From: Pampus argenteus
Taxonomy: Eukaryota > Chordata > Actinopteri > Scombriformes > Stromateidae
Assembly (NCBI GenBank): GCA_036937835.1
Contig: CM072879.1
Span: forward strand, 6,318,501 to 6,382,500
Reading direction: 5' to 3'
Length of the DNA stretch: 64,000 nt
Below the pieces are notes generated by a model. The model was not told where the DNA came from and searched no databases. It saw only the letters and a program-made list of their open reading frames with translations. This document shows positions 36,361 through 47,470 of the stretch, one piece after another (positions within the stretch are counted from its first letter, which is position 1; each line of letters starts with the position of its first letter). A program made the position numbers and the translations under genes.

Positions 36361-37100
36361 ACAAAACAACGTGATTGACGTCCAATACTGCACTAATGCC
36401 ACCGCCGCCTGCGGACACGGCGGCAAAAGGAGCAATCAAAGGGATTCAAACAAATGCAAAATTTTTGCCTGCTGCAAAGCAAAGAATCGTTAGTGTATGT
36501 ATCCATTTTAAAGTAAAGCTGCTGATAGAATGTAATTGAGTAGAGAGACATGTGGGCGATGCTGATTCAGACCCAGACATGGCGATGGGAGGATTACTGC
36601 CGGCTTTTAGAATATCTCTTGAGAAGCTCTTCAAAGAAGGTATTATACTAAACATCCACCAAATATCTAAGTGCTCTTTGTAAAAGTCTTACCAGTGCCC
36701 TCCTCTTTGTAGCATTCTGTGTCTCACCTCTCTGTGTATGTCTGTTCACTGGGGAGGCCCCCAGATGAACAAGGATTTGTGAAGGACATTTGCTAATTAG
36801 CATTCCCAAACACAAAAAGCAAAGCAGAGGTGACGAAGCCAAAGAGCTTGTGTGAAACAGGTGCCGAGCGGCACGGAGGGGCGGCGGCGAGGCCTTATCG
36901 CTGGTGCAGATGTGTTTGTGTCCTCCATGGCTGCGTGGTTAATGATGAATGATTTCCTCTCTGTCTAAATGCTTGTTGTCACATTCCTGTCAATGAGGCC
37001 GCGAGTTACAGTCTTGTAGGAGTAATGGGGTTGGCATGGCTCCAGCCGCGCGGCAAATAGCTGAGAGCCGCCGAGAGATAGGAGAGCCGTGGAAATGAAA
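36361..37100. promoter_or_regulatory. Candidate regulatory block, CpG-retaining
   Basis: Contains GTGATTGACGTCCAAT (36370-36385; a PBX/CRE-like plus CCAAT word), ACCGCCGCCTGCGGACACGG, then at 36865-36900 GCCGAGCGGCACGG and GGGGCGGCGGCGAGG, and CCAGCCGCGCGGC at about 37042-37054. CpG density is well above the surroundings. No open frame, TATA box or splice context shows a promoter. Enhancer or unmethylated island are both possible. Confidence 0.35.
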
Positions 37101-39599
37101 ACCGGCTTACAATGACATTCCCAAAGATGTCAACAACAACAACCGTTCCTCTCTCCTTTCCGCACTTTTTAATTAGTGATGCACAATTTGCAAGTGATTT
37201 GCTCCGTTTTAATAACTCTGAGGAGATAATAATTTACCTGAAAGTAAATTGCTCTTTTTCTACTGAGAGCTGTAAGCTCTTACTGCTAAATGCAAGTGCT
37301 CAAGATAATCTTTTATTAATATGTATTTAAAGATGATATTTATGTGGTTAGTAACAGCACTGCAGCATTAAGTCAGGTACTGTTACAGTTTTGAGGTATT
37401 TATAATGTACTTAGTATTAACTTCAGTATAAAATGTGATGGATTGTTACAGCTTAAACTGAAAAGAAAGAAAGAAAAATAAGCTCCACCGTGACCAGCGA
37501 CAACATCAAAGGTCCTGAAAACATATTTTACATGCGCAATCAGAAACATTTAGTATAACATTTATGGAGTCGTTTTTTGATGTTGGCAGACCACAGTTTA
37601 TGAAATCGGATCAAACCACGGCCACATAGTCCTCACAAGAAAATGAGCCTTTGACTGTTAATAAATAATAATTGTAACTTTGATTGTTGCATATTTTGTT
37701 ATTGATATTCAACATTACAGAAATACTCCAGATTTAGAACAAAAATGCTTCCTGCCCATTTATATAGTAATGCATGATAAACACATTTGCTTTTGATACT
37801 TTAGTAGTATTTTGCTTGTATTGCTCCTCTTGTACTGTCACATGCACTCCTAATGACATATTTTAAAATGTTTATAGTGTTACTTTACATTAAATATAGA
37901 ATCTGAATATTTCACAATGCAGTAGCTTCCATTCAGGATGCTTTTCAGAAATATTTCTGTGAATTTATGGAATCAAAAGGAGTTTTAGTTTCTGCTGTTA
38001 CACACGTGTTACACATTATCAGGTTATTTAGGACTAATTCAGTTCTCAAGTAGTCCAAATATTTTTTTATTTTATTTGCGATTTTAAGCAAAGAATTGCA
38101 TGGAGAGATAATTGTTAAATGATTGCATTCCTATGCCATATGTCATATCTTCATTAACAAAAACTACACAGTATAAATGCAAAGTCTCACTCTAATTAAC
38201 AACCTTGCAAGAACTGTCTCTGTAAGCAGGACCTGAGTTCACTTCTCAAATACTGAATTGTAACAAGTTCATGATTGGCTGGTGTGAATTTCTACAGTCG
38301 TCCACAAGTCTATTTTGGCACAATATCCAGACAACTTTCAATTTCTGAATAATGCCCTTGAATAAGACCTGCTTTGAGATAATGAATAATACACAGCAGA
38401 GAAGACGGAAAATAAATTGACAATTGCTCACTGTAGCCGCAGTCTGTCTCTGTGTGTGTGTGCAATAACTGTAACTGGCACCGTATACACTTCAACATTC
38501 AAGGTAAACAAAACATTCATTTGAGAGGTTATATTTCAATGTCATTCACTGTGACATCCCAGGTTGAACATTATTATGAAAAATAATAATGAAAAGGGGG
38601 ATTGAAGTGTCATTGAAAAATAATAAGGCTGCATTTAAAACACCCCCCCCCCCCCCCCACACACACACACACACACACAATGATCCTCAAAGGAATTATA
38701 ACCATCTCCCCTCCACTTGTAAAAAAAGCTGCAAGTGAATGAATTTCAGGGTTCTCGATGGAAGTCACCTTGAGCTGTGTGTTAGTGTGTGTGTATGAAC
38801 ACTTGAGACAAATAAGACCAGGTGGGACCCTGAACTGAGCCCTGTTGAACACCTTTTTAGTGAAGAAAAAAAATAATATATATATATATTTAAACACTTC
38901 CTCACGAGTTCTCTGTGTCTTTAACAAGGACCATAAAAATAACGAGCCATCTTAACCTTGAGGCCAACCCAGGAAGGGAACACTCAGCTGAGCGGATCAA
39001 GCTGATTTTTTATTTTTCCAGACCTTCTTCTTCCCACACCTCCCTTCTCTTATTGCTGGATTTTTTATTTTATCATTAACAAAGAAACTGGTTCTTTTAA
39101 AAGTGAAAAAGGGTCAGCCTTTTGTTTCTGGCTGTCACTCTGTGAGCTATGAATATGTTTGGTCTCTGCTCCTGGTTTCGATGGTGATGGATGGTAGCAG
39201 GAATGCGGGAATGTTACAATTAGCGTGCTACATGCAAAGCTTAGCAGTGACCCTGTTTCTACTGCCTGTAGCGATGTCATTAAGCCCTGTATCTTGCATT
39301 GTTCTCTATCTTTCCTTTTTTTTATTTCTTTCCTACCCTCTGTCTCACATCTCTCTTTTTCCCCTCTCCTGGCCATGTCTCTGCGTCCTTGTTTTCATTC
39401 TTCACAAGCTAATGATCAGTATCCCAGTGAACACAAGCCGAGTCCATCCGTCTCAGCGTGCTTTTTGTGCCTCTTCAACCCCACCCTCCGCTCTGGAGTC
39501 CTTTCAAGACAAATGATGAGCAGCGTAAATAGAAATATACTGTATAGTTCAATTTCCTTGACTCTCTCAGAAAACTACATTAAGCATCTACACTTCACA
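37101..39599. other. Non-coding stretch
   Basis: AT-rich, without recognised genes. Apart from the C/CA tract at 38643-38679 no clear repeat. CT-rich sequence at 39290-39380. Confidence 0.55.
38643..38679. repeat. Compound C16-(CA)10 tract
   Basis: Poly(C) directly followed by a CA run. Confidence 0.9.
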
Positions 39600-39905
39600 C
39601 AGAATATTTTATCATGCGGATTGGATTAATTATTAATAACAAAGAATTGATTATGGCTTCTGGCTCCCTGGAGTTAATCTCAGAGCTGATGTGATTAGAT
39701 ATAAAAGCGGTTCCTGGAATTTGACAAATTGACAGGTCGACGGCGAGCAATAAAACTGAGTTTTAAGTGAACGGAGTGAATAAATCTACCTGGGCACCTT
39801 CATATATTTATAAAACAACAAAAGGTGAGCACATTCATACACATTGTTCTGTCAATCAGCATTCTGAGCGGATTCTTAATAATTGATGTTCGTCAAGGTG
39901 AGTGC
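39600..39905. promoter_or_regulatory. Candidate conserved enhancer-like block
   Basis: Very dense homeodomain/SOX-type words: GATTAATTATTAATAACAAA (39624-39643, containing TAATTA and AACAAAG), GAATTGATTATGG, TGTGATTAGATATAAAAG, TTGACAGG (39729-39736; MEIS/TGIF-like), TTCTTAATAATTGATG. No repeat or coding signal. Typical look of a developmental conserved non-coding element; inference from composition. Confidence 0.4.
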
Positions 39906-39936
39906 ACAGCTATATCGCCATAGTCATTCAGCAGAG

Positions 39937-39963
39937 CACACACACACACACACACACACACAC
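39937..39963. repeat. (CA)n microsatellite
   Basis: About 13 CA units. Confidence 0.95.
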
Positions 39964-41460
39964 CGTCTGGATGTAAGATCAACATGTCCATTATTGTCTG
40001 TCCCTTGACCATCTTCTGAGTCACACAGGTATATTTATAGTGGAGCTCGGATTCTGTTATTTGTTTTTAGGCTTGTTGCACTTCAGACTCACAGTAGCAC
40101 AAACTTGAGAAGATGATCAATCCCTCCAAAGGTCTTCTATTGAATATGTTTCAAGGACCTCTTGGATCCCAAATTGTTTTTAAATTATATCCGACAAAAA
40201 TAATCGTTTTAAAGTCTTGAGAAGATAGCACTTCGTCTTCAAATGCGGAATACAGAGATTTATGTAAAAACACTAATACCTATCCTAATACTGAAATATA
40301 TAATGTATATAAAAATATATATATATTGGGTGTGTTTGCAGCAAGCTAGCATTAGCTTCAGTCTGAGCTAGCAGGGCGCGTTTCCAGAGTGTGAAAAGCA
40401 ACATCCTGCATATGTGCAATATCCCGGCTCCAAACGGAAAAAGACATTGTTAAACATTAAAAAATGTGGACAAAAGAACTCCAGACAACTTTAGAAAATA
40501 TGGGTCCTGAAAAACATACTACTGGAAGATGCATCCAGGGGACATCCATGGTAAGACTGAGGTATTTATAGTGGATATGTGACAACATTCACTCTGATCT
40601 CTTGATAGCAGGCTGTAATGTTCATCTACTTTGTGTGCATAATCTGTATGTTGGTACATATTTTAAATATACTTTTCGTCAGCCTTTTGTCAGATAGACA
40701 TGATATGGAGAAACTGACGGAAGATAAAGAAATAGAGATGTAGTTGCACACTGAAAATGATAAGGCAGCCATTTTGGAGCACATTCAAAGCTCTCAGCTT
40801 CTTGTTTCATTTGCAGATACAAATCTCAAAAGGCATCTTTATCCTTTTTTTGTACTGGCAATAAAAAAATAATCTAGTCAAATATAATATAATCTCCCCT
40901 GTTGAAAGTCAGTCTAACTGGACACCGTCCATCACATCTATGGCTGCCGTAACGTCAAACAAATGTTCTCAGAAGGGTTTTAATGCCTGCGTGAGAAGGT
41001 GCTGGGGAGGTTTTAAACTGCTCCGAGTCATCTCCTCCAAGGCTTTCTATTGTGTGTGAGCAAGAAGTGGGTTATGGTTGCGGATTTAGCATCTCTCATT
41101 TTCCTGAGTAAAGAAGCCATTCATGTGTGCTGGGCCAAAATCTTCCCCTGCAATGGTGAGGGATAAGCTGCTGGTGAAGACGCGTAATAGGCTTTTCACA
41201 GCACAATGTTAGCAGGGCTGAGGCTGGGGTGGTTAGGTTGGGTTGGGGATAGGGGGGGGGTGCATATATCTTTGCCTCTAAAGCAAAGATATATACATTC
41301 ATTTGGTACACACAGAGAGTGCTGAAAGAATAATCTCCGAGTAATTAACATGCATGCGCCTTGCAATTTTAGCCTTGATCGAGGGCATCAGCAGCTCTCG
41401 TGAATAGAGTGATATCTTATTTAAAAGGTGCATGTGATTTCAGATGATGTGAGCAGACCG
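39964..41460. other. Non-coding stretch
   Basis: No gene seen. Short AT run at 40309-40327. A stretch near 40340-40440 with AGCAAGCTAGCATTAGCTTC looks repeat-like, but I cannot place it. Confidence 0.5.
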
Positions 41461-42365
41461 CTCCCCCCCCCCTTTGTTTCTAAATCTTTCATTCCCAAGC
41501 TTCCCAGTGACTTTTCTCATCACCTGAATCCTTTCGTGTTTGTGTAATCGCATCTCTTCTACTTCCACCCAGCTGTCATTACTTGCGTCTGCCCCCCCTC
41601 CCCCCCTCCACACACACACACACCCTGTCCGCCTCCTCCAGCACCCGCTGATGCCTACCTCTACTTTCCCTCCCTGTGATTACATTGCAAAATCTAACTG
41701 AAAAACCTGCAATCTTCTTCTCCCCAGCCTATCATCTCCTCCTCTCCTTAATATTTTCTCATACCTCAATCAAATATACCTCGGACTACCCTGCTCCAGC
41801 CACCCGCTCACAAACACTTCTCCTCTTTCAATCTCTCCCTTGAATTGCTGCTACAGTCCTTCGACTTATGTGCGCGCACACACACACACACTCACACACT
41901 ATCTTCTCTCCCATCCTGGTGCACCATAATGACATTTCTCCTCAGTGTCGTTCTTCCCTGACTCCCCCCCGTTGCTAACAACCTCTTCCTACTAGTCCCT
42001 TCATTTTTCCATCAACTTACTCTCAACAGGCCTCCAAACCTGCTCTGAAGTCATCTCCATCAGGAACCCTCCACAGACCCCACCTTTGCCGTTCCCTTAA
42101 TCTCCCCTCCTCACTTCACCTCCTCCTCTCCAGTTGTCGTCCCCCCCCTGTTTTGCCTGTCTCCACTTTTTCCCTTTTACCTCCACACCCAACCTTCATT
42201 TCCTCTGACTGCCCCCTCCACCCCGTAACACCCATCACTTTAACTATTTCTTCATCCCCATTTCCAAGTAACCCCCTGCTGCGAACAGGCCCTTACATCG
42301 CTGTCTTTTTTCCTTCCCCTACCTGAAAATGTCTCATCCCCTTCCCCTTCCTCCATCCATCCTTT
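41461..42365 (+). repeat. Long pyrimidine-rich tract (C-rich plus strand)
   Basis: About 900 bases in which the plus strand is strongly C/T-biased, with many CCCCCC, CTCCTC and CTTCC words and a CA run near 41874-41900. It is not a simple tandem repeat. It starts at CTCCCCCCCCC and ends sharply where purine-rich AAGGGAAGATTTATGGCAGT begins. Confidence 0.75.
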
Positions 42366-42730
42366 TTATTAAGGGAAGATTTATGGCAGTCGGGGTGAGG
42401 GGTTTGGGGGGTGGCCTGATGTTTGATAGCTTGTTAACTCGCATCCAAAGGAGACTCTGATTAATTCTGGCATTTCAGAAGGAGTTATTTTGTATTTGCC
42501 TCCATGTTCAGCCCCCACAACCACCACCGCCTCCTTTCCCTTGAGGTACCTCACAAGAAAAAATGCTCTTGATATTATTATGGGAAAAAGGAGGTCAGCG
42601 ATTTTGGGCCAACCTGAGCAATAGGAGCGGACAGCCAGAACTTCGGCCTTGCAGGTTAGACAAAGAACGTCACACTCAAGGATGTCTCTTCTCATGAGAG
42701 GCTGCAGCATTTGAATATTAGAGATAACAA
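42366..42730. promoter_or_regulatory. Possible conserved regulatory block
   Basis: Repeat-free mixed sequence right after the pyrimidine tract, with GACTCTGATTAATTCTGGCA, TTGATATTATTATGGG and GAATATTAGAGATAACAAGG. Weak, composition-based call. Confidence 0.25.
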
Positions 42731-43487
42731 GGCTGGATGAAAGTGGGGAATTAGTGCTGTTTCTATCGGTGCATGATGACAGTAGAAAGGCAAAAAAAAC
42801 AGGCTATTATCTTGGATGCACGCTCTCATTTATTAATAAAGGTAAAACAGGCATCACTCTTCTATTCATTTTTGGGGAACCTTGGATGGCCTTTTGTTAA
42901 AATTCAGATGAATTCTTTAAGTATTTAATATTTTCAACAGACAAAGAGCCTCTTCTTTATCTCTGATGTTCAAAAGCAGGGTTGTCACAGTCAGTTCAGC
43001 TTGCAGCACAGTGTGATTATGCACAGAAATGGAAATTAATGTGGTGGTAGTTAAAGTGAAACAAGAAAAAAAAAGATAATATCCATCCCTTCTTAATATT
43101 ATTATGCATTATAATTCACCCCCCCATCCCCCGGACCCCCACCACCACCCTGTTTTCATCATCTCTCCTCTTCTATCTCCAACATCCACCAAGGTTTATT
43201 CATCTTTGGTTGACTTCCCAGTTGGTGGGGAGCAGAGGTTCACAAGCCTCATGGGTAATATGTGTGCTAAACTAATTAGCGCCAGCCATGCTGTGAGGAA
43301 ACACAGGAGTTTTTCATCCCCCTGATGAAAAGATAAGACGGCTCACAAAACTCTTTGGCAAAGCTGCCCTTCTTCAATGGGAGTGAGGGGATGTAGACCG
43401 GGCGCTCAATTTAAAATCTTACCTGAGTGGCGCTTGAACTGCCGAAAGCTCCTCACTCTCCTCTCCTTCAACCGTCGCTTAAAAAAA

Positions 43488-43513
43488 ATATATATATATA
43501 TTTATATATATAT
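43488..43513. repeat. (TA)n microsatellite
   Basis: TA run with one TTTA interruption, after an A run. Confidence 0.9.
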
Positions 43514-44697
43514 TCTCTGTCATCCTGGTTGGATCCTGGGAACACATCATGAGAGAAACCTCAAACTTTTAATGACTGTTGTACCCATCAGGACTGACTT
43601 TTTTTTAGTTCGCTAGTTCTGCCTCTGATTATGCACTTTGAATGAACTGTGGATATTATAAAAATGTTGTAGCTTAAATTTGAACCTGCAGTTTCCTAAA
43701 AGTGCGAAGACTGATAATGATAAACCATATACATACTGGGATAGGAATAAATCATATTAGAGATTAGCACAGCTGAAAACTGCAGCTCTTGAACTCAGAG
43801 TGTTATTATCACAACTGTAAGTATACTTGAAGGGTTTAATCAATCCCATATAATTATGCGAATTACTTAACAGTAATTATTTACTTGTTGTATTACTTTG
43901 GGTTATTCAGCCCAGCTTCAAATGTGCTTTCCTCTTTTCTGTTATTTCTGTACTGTTATAATGTGGGATGTCTACGTTAAACACCGTTAAAGTTCCAAAA
44001 CCTGCAAGTCAAAAACCAGGGCTAAAACCTGCTCTGAAAGCTTTATTTGTGGCATGTTATTTTTTGTTGTTTTTTTTCTACCTTGCCAACGGATCAGATT
44101 CCGTTTTTTTTCGAGTGAAGAATGAGAAAAATAAGAAAAATCTGATGTATCACGCAAAGTTACTCTAGTGGAGTCCCAAAATGAAAATTTGAGCTGGAAG
44201 TGAGCAGTTGCAGTTTAGTCCATGTGAAGTAATAGTGATATGTAAGAAGATTGATACCACTCTAATGTCTGTATAGTAAATATAAAGCCTCCCCCTCATT
44301 AATTATATATGGACAATAATTCATTTATGGACAATATAAAAAGACACTGAAGTAACTGGTTGAAGTAAGTACTTCTATAAATAATTCATATTCCTTCCAT
44401 TTGCAATTAGCAAATACAAACAGTGAAGGCTTCTGAAGGCTCTGTTTTAACCGCTCAAGTGCAACGACAGGTGCAAGGTGGTAGATCTTAGGCATGTGGG
44501 CGTCTCCATGCAAAACTGCTATTTTGTTTTACGTATGTGCAGCAGCACAAAAGGCCTGAGTGAAGGTCAGCAGAGATCAGCGGGTGTGGTGATTATTAAA
44601 TACTCTCTCAGCCAGTCACATCGCTTGCTCTCATAGTTCTGCAACAGCTGAGCCAATTACAGGCTCAACAAACGAAGAGCAATCTGATGTGTGTGTA

Positions 44698-44698
<1 letters not shown>

Positions 44699-44728
<30 letters not shown>
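44699..44728. repeat. (TG)n microsatellite
   Basis: About 15 TG units. Confidence 0.95.
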
Positions 44729-45799
44729 AGTGGCCTGGTGTCGTTTTCTGAAGGCAGTAAACAGCCGCGTCTAACAGCACTGCGCTCTCATGCTTCCTTC
44801 AGATGCTACAGAGGTTTTATGAACTGATGGAGAAGCTTCTCATGCAGTATAAAGCAGCTGTGGTCAGCAGATAGTGAAATATATAGATGTGACACTATGA
44901 AAAGCACAGGTGTAAATAATAAACTTAACGCTGGCTAAATTCTATTTAGCTGCTTCAGTTTTAGGGTCCTGGTATTACACATGTTGGCTCACTGTCATGT
45001 CTTACTGATAATAGAGTCGTTGTTGGCTTATCAGCTGCCGTTCCTATCAGCTTCTCTTGCCTGGCAGATCTACCTGCTCCTGGTGATGGTTTTAAAGTAA
45101 ATCCGATAGCTTGAAACAGCAAACACAGTATACTTTCTACATATCAGTGGATCTCTCGGTTTGTGGTTGAACAAGCCGTTAGTCTGCCTGCAGTTTGTTG
45201 CTGTGTCTTTTTAAAGCTTCGTCTGTGGAAATAGGTGCAGCTGAAAGCAACGGTGTGGGCCGTTAAAAACAAAACAATATGCTGAAATATGCAAAGAGGC
45301 TGACGCCAACGCCACTGTCAGGTGACATGTCTCTATGACACCATTACAAACAAGTGGTCAAGTAATCCATTGATAATATGAAAGTATTACTAAGTATATG
45401 TTACATGTGTTTTTAAAAAGTGTATACATGCAGTGTATCGCATTTAATCTTCTGAAATGGTTCTGGAAGAGTCGCTGTCTTCTCAGCTTTTCTGGATCCT
45501 TTATGGTTTGGGTAGGGATACAACATTTACCTCCATTATACAGTAGCAGGTACATTATCTAGCTCCATCTTAAACCCATTGCGTCGCCCTCATTAGTGGC
45601 ATTAATAAGTAATTCAGCTCTCTAACTTCTATCTCCCCTTTCTCCTTGTACTATAACTGTACACGCCCTGCCTTTGAATCTTCATCCCTTTCCGGCCCGC
45701 TAATTGCTTTCCTTCCTGCATAATTCCCCTCAGCTCCCAATACTGCTGGACACATTGTCACTGGTGGATATGTTTGACACACGGCTGGTGAGAAGTTAA

Positions 45800-46130
45800 A
45801 TGGGGAGGCTAAATGATGCTTCGTGGCCTGGGTGATGATTTGGATGATAATGACCACGATGATAAAGGACGCTTCTCCGGTCTAATAGCGTTTGATTTCC
45901 CCGTTGGCCAGCGAGAAGAGAGATAGGAGGTATCAGGGTTGCTCATCCAGTGAGAATGACCTTTAATTTCACAACAAGGCCCCGCAGATAGCAGCCGCAT
46001 CTCTCTACAAACCCTCATTAGATCGCAGAGCTGGGAGCACAAGTCAAACTTTACTTGGCTGCAAACTGGAAAAGTTTACAAGGTCAACTACCATCAGTGG
46101 ATTACAAGAGTATGAATTTTAGAGGATCGC
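45800..46130. promoter_or_regulatory. Candidate conserved regulatory block
   Basis: Repeat-free block with GGTCTAATAGCGTTTGATTT, CCCCGTTGGCCAGCGAGAAG, AATGACCTTTAATTTCACAA and CTCATTAGATCGCAGAGCTG. CpGs are kept and the sequence has no simple repeat or coding bias. Reads like a vertebrate conserved non-coding element, but this cannot be proven without alignment. Confidence 0.35.
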
Positions 46131-47030
46131 TGTCTCACTTGTCTTGTCTACTAAATAAGGACAAGGTCGGAAATGAAATATTTTAGTCCGAGGAGAACTA
46201 AATCTGAAACAATCTCTAAAAAACACCCACTCGTTTTTTCCTCGGTTTCTCGTCTCTTTTGTGAAATAATTCAGCTCCAAGTCATACATCATCAAAGGTT
46301 TACACACAGCTCCCTGCCTCAGAAAGGTGGTATGAGGTTAATATATTCCCTCTGAAATCATTTCAGGTGTGACTTTAACTGGCAGCGACGAGGTATGCCA
46401 GCAAACACTTGGAAAATATAATTTCCTCACGGTTTCTTCAATTACAGAGCACCTCGGCACAAAAATAAATCTTCTTCCCCAATGTTTTACCCAAAGACAA
46501 TGTCTGTTATCATTTCAGAGAGTTGCTTTGAGAATCTGAATCCTGTGAGGCACCAGGCGTAGGCTATATGTGGGTTTACTTTGCTCCATGGCATTGGAGC
46601 AAAGAATGAGGGCATAAAGCTTGTCCCCATCCTCTCTTCGTTCCTCTCTTCTCTTGACAAAACCCAATAACCACCCAGTGTTCCAACAATAGGCTTCAGA
46701 TAAGGGAAAAAGAAGAGAATAATAACGCTCAAGTGCCATGGAGGGAATCTGTTTTTATCAACCCAGCACTCCAGAGGACAGCCTCGGTATGTGCGTGTGT
46801 GGATGTGTGCGCGCCAAGTCGATGGCAATGAAAAATACAATTTTTTATCTGCTTTCCACAGCTGCCCCTAGTGACCCTGAGCACAGCTGAGAAACACCAA
46901 AAATACTCACCGATAAGATAGGCCTACAAGGGGAGAGTGAATTTTAATCACTTAAGAACATGTGTTGTGGTGATACTGTCATGTTCCCTCGGCAGAGGTA
47001 GTTAGTATAACAGCACAATAGTGGAAGGGC
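46131..47030. other. Low-repeat non-coding stretch
   Basis: No gene or repeat recognised; mixed composition. Confidence 0.5.
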
Positions 47031-47470
47031 TCCACGGGGGATGCCTATATAAATATGACAGTGTTGTTTATGCATGAGCTCCTCCTGGCAAAGAAGTGAA
47101 TATCCAACGCTCCTGTTTCAACAACATAGAGAGCTTTGCCAGATATATTTGGACACATGCTTTCTCTCTTGGATATGCTGTCAATTAATTACCCTATTGT
47201 ATTAGTTTCCTGGTTGTCAGCGCTGTTTCTTATACAATAGAAGTCTGCACTTCTGAGTGGATTGAACTGCTTTATGCAAAGTCATGCCACGTTAAAGTGT
47301 ACGTAGCACAAATGGTTTTAGAAAGGCTGTCAAAGAGCAACGTTGCTCTAGTTTGGCACTGGTTTTCTTTTTTATCCTTAATTAACCAACAGAGGGCTAT
47401 TTCTCAGTTGTATCCTCGGCCTCTTGATATCAAGAATATGCAAATGAAATCACTCGGCAGCACAGAGCGT
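47031..47470. promoter_or_regulatory. Candidate conserved regulatory block with POU octamer
   Basis: Includes GCTGTCAATTAATTACCCTA, CTTATACAATAGAAG (SOX-like ACAATAG), and a perfect octamer ATGCAAAT at 47438-47445 in GAATATGCAAATGAAATC. No repeat or coding signal. Suggestive only. Confidence 0.35.

Larger units (their letters stand above)
42731..45799. other. Non-coding stretch with microsatellites
   Basis: No gene seen. C-rich word at 43118-43150. About 45100-45320 resembles, loosely, a dispersed teleost repeat (GGGCCGTTAAAAACAAAACA, GCTGAAATATGC), but too diffusely to call. Confidence 0.5.

Noticed and set aside
46862..46880. CTGCCCCTAGTGACCC, CTCF-like
   Set aside because: One G short in the core AGGGGGC spacing, so a poor match.
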